Shown here: piece after piece, positions 1-7,401 of the stretch
Layout: every line of letters begins with the position of its first letter
Numbering within the stretch: position 1 is the first letter of the stretch
NCBI GenBank assembly: GCA_044370475.1
Contig: JBILVK010000108.1
Span: forward strand, 1-9,155
Direction: 5' to 3'
Length of the DNA stretch: 9,155 nucleotides
DNA from: B1 sp044370475
Lineage (GTDB): Bacteria; Bacteroidota; Bacteroidia; UKL13-3
Position numbers and translations under genes: made by a program
Notes under the pieces: generated by a model
Database searches by the model: none
The model's input: only the letters and a program-made list of their open reading frames with translations
What the model was told of the DNA's origin: nothing

Positions 1-53
1 AGGGCTAAAAACCCGCCACTAGGGCTAATTGTGTTTTCTTGTTTCATTGTTAT

Positions 54-82
54 GATATTAAAATGATATCACAAAGATATTA
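54..82. promoter_or_regulatory. Three GATATYA direct repeats on an 11-bp period
   Basis: GATATTA at 54-60, GATATCA at 65-71 and GATATTA at 76-82 begin exactly 11 bp apart, so all three face the same side of the helix. This is seen directly. Tandem direct repeats of about 11 bp are the known geometry of OmpR/PhoB-type response-regulator sites, so an activator or repressor site is a reasonable inference. The target is unclear: metG begins about 200 bp downstream, and an unseen gene may lie to the left. AT-rich intergenic DNA throws up such words by chance, so confidence is low. Confidence 0.3.
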
Positions 83-99
83 CGAAATTTTTCTATTCT

Positions 100-124
100 C
101 CAAATATTTTCTGTAAAATATTGG
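100..124. terminator. AT-rich inverted repeat, possible terminator or operator
   Basis: AATATTTT (103-110) and AAAATATT (115-122) form a perfect 8-bp inverted repeat around the loop CTGT. It is extended by CC at 100-101 against GG at 123-124, with A102 bulged. No clean T-run follows on either strand, so an intrinsic terminator is not well supported. It could end a gene entering from the left or bind a dimeric regulator. Apart from this hairpin and the phased repeats at 54-82, I see nothing recognisable in bases 1-286. Confidence 0.3.
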
Positions 125-286
125 GAAAGGCAGCTTGGTTGGTTAAGAGGTGGTTTTTTGATGTAAATAATGCTTGCAAGTGGCTTATGTTTTCATTTTT
201 TAGGGACAATTGTTTTTGCATGGGTGCATTTAAAAAACGGTTCAAACTATTTTTTAAGTAACATTGGTATTACATTCGTGCACTGT

Positions 287-2380
287 ATGACAAGCAAGAA
301 TTTCAAAAGATATTTAATCACCGCCGCCTTGCCTTATGCCAATGGTCCGGTGCATATTGGTCACCTCGCAGGATGTTATTTACCTGCAGATGTATACGTG
401 CGTTACCTTAAGGCAATTGGCAAAGAGGTATTGTTTATTTGTGGCAGTGATGAGCATGGCGTGCCCATTACCATTAAGGCAAAGAAGGAAGGCATTACTC
501 CGCAACAGGTGGTAGATAAGTATGATGGCATTATGAAGAATGCCTTCAAAGATTTTGGCATTGATTTTTCTTATTACGGAAGAACAAGTTCTACAACGCA
601 TAAAGAAACCGCTCAGGATTTTTTTAGAAACTTATACGATAAAGGTGTTTTTAAAGAAGAAGTAACCCAACAATATTACGATGAGGAAGCCAAGCAGTTT
701 TTGGCAGATAGGTATATTACAGGAACCTGCCCGCGCTGCGGAAATCCTGGTGCTTACGGCGATCAATGTGAGAAATGTGGAACGGCTTTAAGTCCAACCG
801 ATTTAATAAATCCAAAGTCGGCACTAAGTGGTGCGGTACCTGTTTTGCGCGAAACCAAAAACTGGTTTTTGCCTATGGGCGAGATTCAACAAACAGCACA
901 ATTTCAAGAATACATTAAGCGATTCGACGAATGGAAATCGAATATCAAAGGACAATGCAACAGTTGGTTGGTAGAAGGCTTGCAAAGCCGTGCCATGACC
1001 CGCGATTTAGATTGGGGTGTGCCTGTTCCTATTGAGGGTGCAGATGGAAAAGTATTGTATGTTTGGTTTGATGCGCCTATTGGTTACATAAGTGCCACCA
1101 AGGAATATTTTGCGCAAGCAGATGCTGCTATTGCTGGTCCGTGGACCAAGTGGTGGCAAGATGAGGAGACCTCGTTGATTCATTTTATTGGTAAGGATAA
1201 TATTGTTTTTCATGCCATCATTTTCCCAATGATGTTGATGACGCATGGTAATTTTGTATTGCCAACCAATGTGCCTGCCAATGAATTCTTAAATTTGGAA
1301 GGAGATAAGATTTCTACCTCACGCAATTGGGCGGTTTGGCTGCATGAGTATTTGATAGATTTTCCAAATAGGCAAGATGAATTGCGCTATGTGTTAACCA
1401 GTATTGCGCCAGAAACCAAAGACAGTGAATTTACATGGAAAGATTACCAAACACGTGTAAACAGTGAGCTGGTAAGCATCTTCGGCAATTTTGTAAACCG
1501 TGTTTTGGTCTTATGTGATAAATATTATGGCGGTCTGACCCCAAGCGTTGTAGGCAGTATAAGCGATGAAAGAATGGTTGCTGCACGCACACATTGTTTT
1601 GCCCAAATGGAGCAAAGTATTAGTGCCCTCAACGAGAATTTAGCTGCCATAAAATTGCGTGATGCTCAGGCAGAATTCATCAATATGGCCCGGGCTGGAA
1701 ATAAATTTTTGGCAGATACCGAGCCTTGGAAATTGGTGAAAACCGATGAAGAAGCGGTGAAGCAAATTTTGTTTGATGCCCTTCAGATTTGCGCAAAATT
1801 AAGCATTGCAGCACAACCTTTCTTGCCGCATACTGCGCAGAACTTAGCGACCATGTTGAACATGGAAAATTTACAATGGAGTCAGTTAACAGACGCAAAC
1901 ATCATTGGTTCAGGCCACCAATTGGGTAAGGCAGCTATTTTGTACAAGCAAGTGGAGGACGAAGAAATTACCAAGCAGTTGCTACGCTTAGAGGAAATAA
2001 AGAAGGCTAATCAGAGTCAGCCTGTTGTTACCAAATCTTTGAGTGAGGTAAAGCCTCATATTACCTACGAAGATTTTGAAAAATTAGATTTACGTGTGGG
2101 CAAAGTGATTGCAGCAGTAAAGGTTCCTAAGGCAGATAAGTTGTTGAATTTAACTGTGGATTTGGGCTTTGAGCAGCGCACCATTTTGAGTGGCATAGCA
2201 GAGTATTATAAGCCCGAGGAGCTCATAGGAAAATTGGTAACGGTGGTGGCAAATTTGGCCCCTCGTAAAATACGTGGAATCGAAAGTCAGGGCATGTTAT
2301 TGATGGCTGGCAATGATTTTGGCAAGCTTTACAGCGTAGGTCCAGAGCAAGACATTGAGCCGGGAAGTGTTGTGAAATAA
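287..2380 (+). CDS. metG: Methionyl-tRNA synthetase
   Basis: This class I aminoacyl-tRNA synthetase charges tRNA-Met with methionine in the cytoplasm, using ATP. From the ATG at 287 the protein has 697 residues, normal for Bacteroidota MetG. Visible elements in order: HIGH motif at residues 23-26; GSDEHG at 53-58; a zinc knuckle with Cys148, Cys151, Cys161 and Cys164; WFDAPIGY near 260-267; the KMSKS loop as KISTS at 341-345; an anticodon-binding helical domain with Asn401, Arg405 and Trp481 in the places of the E. coli anticodon-reading residues; and a C-terminal Trbp111/EMAP-II-type tRNA-binding domain at about 593-697, which in this family also makes the dimer. The frame is open back to 167 with an ATG at 170, but those extra 39 residues do not resemble MetG, so I chose 287, just before TSKNFKRYLIT. 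No Shine-Dalgarno is visible. The stop codon lies 3 bp from that of the convergent protease gene. Confidence 0.97.
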   Translation: MTSKNFKRYLITAALPYANGPVHIGHLAGCYLPADVYVRYLKAIGKEVLFICGSDEHGVPITIKAKKEGITPQQVVDKYDGIMKNAFKDFGIDFSYYGRTSSTTHKETAQDFFRNLYDKGVFKEEVTQQYYDEEAKQFLADRYITGTCPRCGNPGAYGDQCEKCGTALSPTDLINPKSALSGAVPVLRETKNWFLPMGEIQQTAQFQEYIKRFDEWKSNIKGQCNSWLVEGLQSRAMTRDLDWGVPVPIEGADGKVLYVWFDAPIGYISATKEYFAQADAAIAGPWTKWWQDEETSLIHFIGKDNIVFHAIIFPMMLMTHGNFVLPTNVPANEFLNLEGDKISTSRNWAVWLHEYLIDFPNRQDELRYVLTSIAPETKDSEFTWKDYQTRVNSELVSIFGNFVNRVLVLCDKYYGGLTPSVVGSISDERMVAARTHCFAQMEQSISALNENLAAIKLRDAQAEFINMARAGNKFLADTEPWKLVKTDEEAVKQILFDALQICAKLSIAAQPFLPHTAQNLATMLNMENLQWSQLTDANIIGSGHQLGKAAILYKQVEDEEITKQLLRLEEIKKANQSQPVVTKSLSEVKPHITYEDFEKLDLRVGKVIAAVKVPKADKLLNLTVDLGFEQRTILSGIAEYYKPEELIGKLVTVVANLAPRKIRGIESQGMLLMAGNDFGKLYSVGPEQDIEPGSVVK

Positions 2381-2383
2381 GGC

Positions 2384-3706
2384 TTATACAGGCTTTAAAT
2401 AACACCAGCATAAAAACTCAAAATCGTCGAAATCGTTTAAATCTGGTTTTTTGGCACCTTTTACTTTGGAAGATAACAGGGCTACGATGGGATATTGGTT
2501 ATTAACTGTGGTGTTGCCAGTAATTTTTGCTTTGATAAAATAGCTGGTATCATCTGTGGCATCGTTGTTAAGTTTTATTCTATAGAAGATAGAATAGTTT
2601 TCTAAAAAAAGTTTGTGACTCACTTTAATTTCAGGCTCTTCCTCAAACCAAGTATTGCGTTCAGAAACGCTACATAGGATATTATTCGTGCCAAGAAATG
2701 AACCTACATGTGTTTCTGTTTGTCCATGCCCTTTTATTACAAATTTAGTTCCAATTCCTGTTTCAGAAATATAGGTAATGCTGGTGAAAGGAAGCTCCAG
2801 CGAAAAGTTCATCCAATGGCCTTTTATTAAGGTAAAGCGGGAAATTCTTTGGAAAACGATGAGTACAATTGGCAAAGAAAAAAGGACGCTACCATACAGA
2901 TTTTTGAGTGCATGCATGGGTGAAACCTGAAAGCTTAATAGGATTGTTTTGGAAGCTAACAAAGCAACATAGAACAACATCATGCGCAAAAAAATGGGAT
3001 CGGGATAAATGAGTTTTCTATAGGAGAATAAACTTGAGTTGTTGAGTGCGTTGTTTAGGGTTACACTAAAAATGGAAACAGTTAATAAGAAGTAAAGTCC
3101 AAAAAGCAGGATGTTTCCAGGAAATTCATACATGAGAAGAAAGTCGAAAATGCCATGAAATATAGCTGCTAAGAGCAGAAACAAAAATGCATAAAGCAGG
3201 GTGTTTTTTTGGACTTTATAAATTCCATAAATTACTCCATACGCAAAAATGGAGCTGTCGAAAATATGTCCGAACGAAGACAATACAAATCTATAGTCAA
3301 TAATCTCTGCGCCATTTCCAACAAAGTACATTACATTTTCTGTTGCAGAAAATCCCAGTGCGCAAAGGCAAATATGAATTAAATAATCTATGGGCTCATG
3401 AAGTGTTTTGCGAACAATAAGGTAGGAACATAAAAAGGTAAATGCCTTTAAAAGCTCTTCCAGCAAACCTGCTGTAAGAAAGCTTTCGATAAGCGTCTTT
3501 GTAAGCATTTCTTGCGAGTGGAGGCCGAGTTCTTTAAGGAATGGATATACAGGGAAAAGCAAGAAGGGTGAGGCCAAGCCAAAAACAAATGAGACCACCA
3601 GGGCTCCTATTTTTTCTGGCTCAAACACATCGATTAACTTAAAATAGTAAATCCACATGGCGGAACCTAGCAGGGATACAAGGCAATAAGCGATTAGATA
3701 ATTCAT
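2384..3706 (-). CDS. PrsW-family intramembrane metalloprotease with extra C-terminal domain
   Basis: This is a 440-residue polytopic membrane protein. About nine hydrophobic segments occupy residues 1-290. They contain the PrsW (M82) signature: EELLK at 83-87 (EExxK), GFSATEN at 118-124, His147 in GHIFDSSIFAYG, and HGIFD at 184-188 (HxxxD). These Glu and His residues are the expected metal and catalytic sites. PrsW-type proteins cleave membrane substrates such as anti-sigma factors (RsiW in Bacillus). No anti-sigma or sigma gene lies in this window, so the substrate is unknown. Residues about 291-440 form a hydrophilic tail that I do not recognise, with an acidic patch (DLNDFDDFE, 422-430) near the end; PrsW proteins are usually much shorter. 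The ATG at 3706 gives a hydrophobic first helix and has no evident ribosome-binding site. The gene is 81 bp downstream of a same-strand adhesin gene and could be read through from it. The family call is firm; the function is inferred. Confidence 0.85.
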   Translation of the reverse strand: MNYLIAYCLVSLLGSAMWIYYFKLIDVFEPEKIGALVVSFVFGLASPFLLFPVYPFLKELGLHSQEMLTKTLIESFLTAGLLEELLKAFTFLCSYLIVRKTLHEPIDYLIHICLCALGFSATENVMYFVGNGAEIIDYRFVLSSFGHIFDSSIFAYGVIYGIYKVQKNTLLYAFLFLLLAAIFHGIFDFLLMYEFPGNILLFGLYFLLTVSIFSVTLNNALNNSSLFSYRKLIYPDPIFLRMMLFYVALLASKTILLSFQVSPMHALKNLYGSVLFSLPIVLIVFQRISRFTLIKGHWMNFSLELPFTSITYISETGIGTKFVIKGHGQTETHVGSFLGTNNILCSVSERNTWFEEEPEIKVSHKLFLENYSIFYRIKLNNDATDDTSYFIKAKITGNTTVNNQYPIVALLSSKVKGAKKPDLNDFDDFEFLCWCYLKPV

Positions 3707-3722
3707 GGCTTTGTTATTGCTG

Positions 3723-3737
3723 CAAAATATAATTTTG
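3723..3737. promoter_or_regulatory. Short perfect inverted repeat upstream of the protease gene
   Basis: CAAAAT (3723-3728) and ATTTTG (3732-3737) are exact reverse complements around a 3-nt spacer, in the 81-bp gap between the adhesin stop and the protease start. On the minus strand the same bases read TATATTTTG, one base longer than the Bacteroidota -7 element TAnnTTTG, and end 17 bp before the ATG at 3706. The site could therefore be a weak promoter with an overlapping operator for the protease gene, or a minimal hairpin. No partner -33 TTTG is evident. Confidence 0.25.
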
Positions 3738-3787
3738 TGGGCAATTATAGATAAAAGAAAATGGGCTAGCCTTAGAAAGTAGTTGGA

Positions 3788-4024
3788 CTATTTTTGGAGC
3801 ACAATAGGTTGAATTTGTTGGCGACCTTTTTCTGTGGTGATGACCAAATTATAGGTACCGGCAGCAAATGCGCCTAAATCTATGCTTTGCTCTGCAAGTG
3901 GTTTGTCGTTTACAATTACCAGCAAGGAGCTGCCCAAAAGATTGGTTAATTCTATCCTTTTTATGTCCTCGTTATTTGTAGCATTTTTGATGGTTATTTT
4001 TCCATTGCTTGGGTTTGGATAAAT
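3788..4024 (-). repeat. Sorting-domain repeat, copy 1 (partner at 7165-7401)
   Basis: These 237 bp encode the last 78 residues and TAG stop of the complete adhesin. They align without gaps to 7165-7401 with 14 mismatches by my count, about 94 percent identity. Similarity stops at the stop codon on one side and at the start of the IYPNPSNG motif on the other, so the repeat coincides with the T9SS sorting domain. In the last 54 codons all six mismatches are synonymous. Confidence 0.92.
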
Positions 4025-6904
4025 GGAAAACATGTCTGCCTTTGCCTTATTTTCGGGGAGGCTCGACAAAGAAACAATTGCTGTATTTGAATAAATAGGG
4101 AAGGCTTGTAATTGTGAATTTCCGGTATTGCAGGTATTTGAACCAATCCATTCGATTCTATAGTGGTTGATAAGGTTTGGCATAGAATCTATCCATGTAT
4201 TTGCTGTGCTGCCAAGGGTTGCCACCATTTGAAAGTTGCTGCCATTGGTGCTTTTCCAAACGCGCTGTTGCAATCCACTTAAGCCTTTATAAGGCTGCCA
4301 TTGCAAGGAGTTAATTTGGTTGTTGTTTTGTGCGTTTAACAAAGATGCGCTATGATAATTACTAAGTGTATTTGTGCCGCAGCTATCTAACAAACTTATT
4401 TTATAGCTTACCACTTGGTTTGGATTGTAGTTTAACTGATCTAAATAAGACCCCGAAGCTTGGTAATTTATAGAGTCAATTAAGGTATAGGAGCCAGTAG
4501 CGGAATAGGATTTAAAAATATAATATTTTTTTGCAGCAACAGCCTCTGCCTTGTTCCATATAATAAGAGGTCTTGAGGCAGCGGTATCTATACTTATTTT
4601 ACATATTTGTGGCGTATTTTGGATCAGCCTAAATGGTATTAGAATAGATCCATTTTGTATACATTGGTTGTTGTCTTTTATTTGGTAATTTAGTGGTCCG
4701 TTACCTGTGTTTGATAGGACGCTTCCTGTTTTTGACGGATTGGTATACCATGTGATTTCGTAAGGAGCATTTCCACCGCTAACCATGGCAGTAGCAGTAG
4801 CGTCTTTTCTTCCTAAACACGATTCGGGTGTGGTTTGGATATTGGCAGAAATTGGTGACGGCGCAATTAAAGCAAAGCTTGTGTCAAAACTACAATTGTT
4901 AGAGTCAATTACCCAATAACGATTTTGCGTACTATTGAGATTCATAAATTGATTACTTGCATTTGCTTCTACCAAGGGAGTTACTCCTTTAAAGAATTTA
5001 TAGGGCGCGGTTCCTCCCATAGCTGTCAGTTGGATAATTCCATTGGAATCGTTATAGCATTTAATTGTTTGTACAAAACCTACATTGATTTTAATAGGTG
5101 GAGGTTGTGTAATGGTCACAAATACAGAATCCTGTTTTTGCGTAGAGTCTTTTACATATACCCAATATGAGCCAGCAGCAAGGTTGTTAAGGTAATTGGA
5201 ATTGCTCCATGGTTGTTGATTTAGTCTATAACTTATGGGTCCAAAAGAGTTGATGGTACTCACAAGAATGCTTCCATTTCCTTTATTAAAACAGGTGTTT
5301 TGCTGAAGACTTAATTGAGATATTTTTATGGATTCTACCTCAATTTGATAATTGTAGGTATATGTTGAGCAAGCGCCAGTAAGAGACAGAATTACTTTAA
5401 AATTTCCGGCTGAACCAAACATATAATTTTGTAAGCTATCTGCATAAAATGTATGAAAGGTATTGCTACCTGGAGTTTTCTCTATGAGCCATTTTGTTTG
5501 TGAACCTTGAAGCGCAATTGTTTCGGTTAAGGTATAAGCAAAATGATAATTTGTATTGCTTAATTTTGTTTTTCTATAGTCGATTGTGGGTGCTGTTTTT
5601 CTATAGGTAAATTGATAGGCCCTTGTATGTAAATTTCTAAGAGGAAAGTCGTAGTTGTAAAAGCTAATGAATGCTTTATGGTCGGTAGAATTTATGGTGT
5701 CGAAGGGCATTGTAAAACACAGGCGAACGCTGTCTTCTCTGGGTTTGTTTCCTGCTGAGTACAGATTGGTAAATGATAATATTCCTGGGGAATTATAATA
5801 AATAGGTGTAATAAACTCTGTTGAATCGGTGGCGCGATTTGTTTTTGCCACCAAGTTTTCGCAATAGGTTTCACCTGGGCAAAGATTGATGTTTTTTGAA
5901 ACTGGGCTTGCATTAGATAACAACTTTCCCTCTAGATCATAGGATTTTAGACTTAATAAAGCATTATTATAAATTGGCAAAGAATACATTGGAATTTGGC
6001 ATTCTGTTACCCCAATGACAACGGGTGGGTTTGAGCCAATTTTTCTCCATTCTTTTACCTCAAGAACGATTGGTCCATTCCAATTGCCGTTTGGTTTAAA
6101 ATAGATATCTCCATTTCTAGGGTTTAGATGCAAACCTTGAGGAAAGCTAAGGTTTGTGGAAGGTGCGCCTAAGTATGGAATTGGAGCCGCAAAGGAGTAT
6201 GGCGTTAGATATGGAACAGGGATGCTATTTGCTTTTTTTAGCGGTGCTAAAGAATAGGACAGAGAGTCGCCTTCATAATCTATCATCATTGGGTTATAGA
6301 AAACCTCCGATGAAGATGGAAATAGGGCAATTTGATCGGCCACTGAATATGGAGAGTTGTTGCATGGAGTTATGCATTTATCTAAAATTAGTTCACCATA
6401 AGTTTCTATGGCAGTAGCATTTGAAATGGTACTGCACTGTGGTCGGCAACAATCAGAATAAACTAATTTAACCTTACAAGTATTATTTAGACCTGCTAAA
6501 TTTATGTCGCCCTCAAAGGTGTAAACTTCTAAGCCTGGCGTAAAGGAGCCAGGAATCCTTTGCCCACAATTGTTACAAATGGTTTTGGCTAAATATCCTT
6601 GTTGAACAGCATCAAATCCAGACACTGTTGTATTAATTACTACAGCTTGGGAACCTCTAAATACCCATTGATTTGAACTATCTGCATAAATGCTAATAGA
6701 TTTATAACAAGATGGACTAAGTGGACCACTTGGGCAATTTAAACAAATTGCCGCAGCAGAACAATCTTTGTATAAGCTAAGAGTAACACGGTATATATTT
6801 GGACTTGTAGTACATCCTGCTCTCATGCTAACCTTTACAGATTGTGCATAATTTGGAATAACAATAAAATGTGCAATGCAAAAAAGTATGAGTAGTTTTT
6901 TCAT
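3788..6904 (-). CDS. T9SS-exported SprB-repeat surface protein (adhesin-like), complete
   Basis: This is a predicted secreted multidomain protein of 1038 residues. The frame is open to an ATG at 6955, but I chose 6904 because it starts a good signal peptide: Met-Lys-Lys, a hydrophobic core, and a cleavage site NYA|QS after residue 20. Domains in order: a cysteine-rich head (13 Cys between residues 31 and 181, including a Cys-Cys pair); a PKD-like region with DYEGDS at 209-214, common in Bacteroidota surface proteins; a poorly defined stretch from about 317 to 530; three SprB-like repeats starting near residues 537, 615 and 695; two fibronectin-III-like modules at about 767-850 and 852-938; a linker; and a T9SS type A sorting domain at 961-1038, beginning IYPNPSNG and containing AAGTYNL. 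The family is known to use Sec export and then the type IX machinery, with the C-terminal domain normally removed at the surface. Adhesion is inferred from architecture; no binding or catalytic site is recognisable. It is a paralogue of the next upstream gene. Confidence 0.88.
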   Translation of the reverse strand: MKKLLILFCIAHFIVIPNYAQSVKVSMRAGCTTSPNIYRVTLSLYKDCSAAAICLNCPSGPLSPSCYKSISIYADSSNQWVFRGSQAVVINTTVSGFDAVQQGYLAKTICNNCGQRIPGSFTPGLEVYTFEGDINLAGLNNTCKVKLVYSDCCRPQCSTISNATAIETYGELILDKCITPCNNSPYSVADQIALFPSSSEVFYNPMMIDYEGDSLSYSLAPLKKANSIPVPYLTPYSFAAPIPYLGAPSTNLSFPQGLHLNPRNGDIYFKPNGNWNGPIVLEVKEWRKIGSNPPVVIGVTECQIPMYSLPIYNNALLSLKSYDLEGKLLSNASPVSKNINLCPGETYCENLVAKTNRATDSTEFITPIYYNSPGILSFTNLYSAGNKPREDSVRLCFTMPFDTINSTDHKAFISFYNYDFPLRNLHTRAYQFTYRKTAPTIDYRKTKLSNTNYHFAYTLTETIALQGSQTKWLIEKTPGSNTFHTFYADSLQNYMFGSAGNFKVILSLTGACSTYTYNYQIEVESIKISQLSLQQNTCFNKGNGSILVSTINSFGPISYRLNQQPWSNSNYLNNLAAGSYWVYVKDSTQKQDSVFVTITQPPPIKINVGFVQTIKCYNDSNGIIQLTAMGGTAPYKFFKGVTPLVEANASNQFMNLNSTQNRYWVIDSNNCSFDTSFALIAPSPISANIQTTPESCLGRKDATATAMVSGGNAPYEITWYTNPSKTGSVLSNTGNGPLNYQIKDNNQCIQNGSILIPFRLIQNTPQICKISIDTAASRPLIIWNKAEAVAAKKYYIFKSYSATGSYTLIDSINYQASGSYLDQLNYNPNQVVSYKISLLDSCGTNTLSNYHSASLLNAQNNNQINSLQWQPYKGLSGLQQRVWKSTNGSNFQMVATLGSTANTWIDSMPNLINHYRIEWIGSNTCNTGNSQLQAFPIYSNTAIVSLSSLPENKAKADMFSIYPNPSNGKITIKNATNNEDIKRIELTNLLGSSLLVIVNDKPLAEQSIDLGAFAAGTYNLVITTEKGRQQIQPIVLQK
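4607..5296 (-). repeat. Three SprB-like repeats in the complete adhesin
   Basis: Units of about 72-80 residues lie at 5063-5296, 4823-5062 and 4607-4822, read on the minus strand. Each starts with a Cys followed by a loose GxxxNG-type turn (CFNKGNGS, CYNDSNGI, CLGRKDAT). A phenylalanine- or glycine-glycine-containing strand with PY or PI follows, and each ends near DS or DN before the next cysteine. They are strongly diverged in sequence, unlike a young tandem array. SprB-like repeats are known from Flavobacterium gliding adhesins. Unit borders are approximate. Confidence 0.75.
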
Positions 6905-6968
6905 CATATTTGGGCTAAGAATATTTACCATCAAATAATTGCATCTAAATAACACAATTATACCCTAT

Positions 6969-6976
6969 CAAAGGTA
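6969..6976 (-). promoter_or_regulatory. Bacteroidota-type -7 promoter element for the complete adhesin gene
   Basis: The minus strand reads TACCTTTG here, a perfect match to the Bacteroidota -7 consensus TAnnTTTG. Transcription would start near 6962, leaving a leader of roughly 58 nt before the ATG at 6904. This would also place the alternative ATG at 6955 only a few bases into the transcript, in line with choosing 6904. A -33 TTTG is not present at the expected spacing; the nearest sequence is a GTTTAA slightly too close. If real, this adhesin can be transcribed independently of its upstream paralogue. Confidence 0.45.
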
Positions 6977-7040
6977 AATGGTAATTGGATTAAACCCATT
7001 TCAGCGCACTTAATATTTAATTAAAAGTCATTAGAACTAC

Positions 7041-7058
7041 TTTTTTTATCATTTTTTT
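7041..7058. promoter_or_regulatory. Two helically phased A-tracts between the adhesin genes
   Basis: T7 runs at 7041-7047 and 7052-7058 on the plus strand are A7 tracts on the minus strand, with starts 11 bp apart. Phased A-tracts are known to bend DNA. They lie about 80-95 bp upstream of the predicted start for the complete adhesin gene, too far for a classic UP element. They could aid promoter geometry or be simple AT-rich spacer. No strong terminator hairpin for the upstream gene is visible in the 6905-7164 gap, and I see no small gene there. Confidence 0.25.
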
Positions 7059-7164
7059 AAGAATTCAAATGAGATACACTTGATGTAAACGTTCTTTAAA
7101 AATGACAACAACATAGTGGCATGAAGTATATAGAAGTGCGATGAATTGTTATTAAAGACTGCTG

Positions 7165-7401
7165 CTATTTTTGGAGCACGATAGGTTGAATTTGTTGGCG
7201 ACCTTTTTCTGTGGTGATGACCAAATTATAGGTTCCGGCAGCAAATGCGCCTAAATCTATGCTTTGCTCTGCAAGTGGTTTATCGTTTACAATTACCAGC
7301 AGGGAGCTACCCAAAAGATTGGTTAGTTCTACCCTTTTGATGTCCTCACTATTTGTGGAATTTTTGATATTTATTTTTCCATTGCTTGGGTTTGGATAAA
7401 T
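7165..7401 (-). repeat. Sorting-domain repeat, copy 2 (partner at 3788-4024)
   Basis: This is the second copy of the 237-bp repeat. It encodes 78 residues plus TAG, differing from copy 1 at four residues (Thr/Asn, Ala/Ser, Asn/Ser, Ile/Val), all in its first 24 codons. The last 54 residues are identical between the two proteins. Flanking DNA on both sides is unrelated to that beside copy 1. Confidence 0.92.

Noticed and set aside
170..286. A 39-residue N-terminal extension of MetG from the ATG at 170, with a hydrophobic stretch resembling a membrane signal
   Set aside because: MetG is cytoplasmic and its conserved N-terminus begins just after the ATG at 287; the extension does not resemble the family and follows an in-frame stop at 164-166.
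3764..3771. GGCTAGCC palindrome after the adhesin stop as a terminator
   Set aside because: A 4-bp stem with no loop and no adjoining T-run cannot act as an intrinsic terminator.
4925..5170. Small plus-strand reading frames inside the adhesin genes (for example 4925-5170, 6154-6417, 7925-8131)
   Set aside because: They lie opposite well-supported coding sequence, have no recognisable domains and look like chance frames.
6905..6955. Upstream ATG at 6955 for the complete adhesin
   Set aside because: It would put 17 polar residues before a clean Met-Lys-Lys signal peptide, and it sits at the edge of the predicted transcript.
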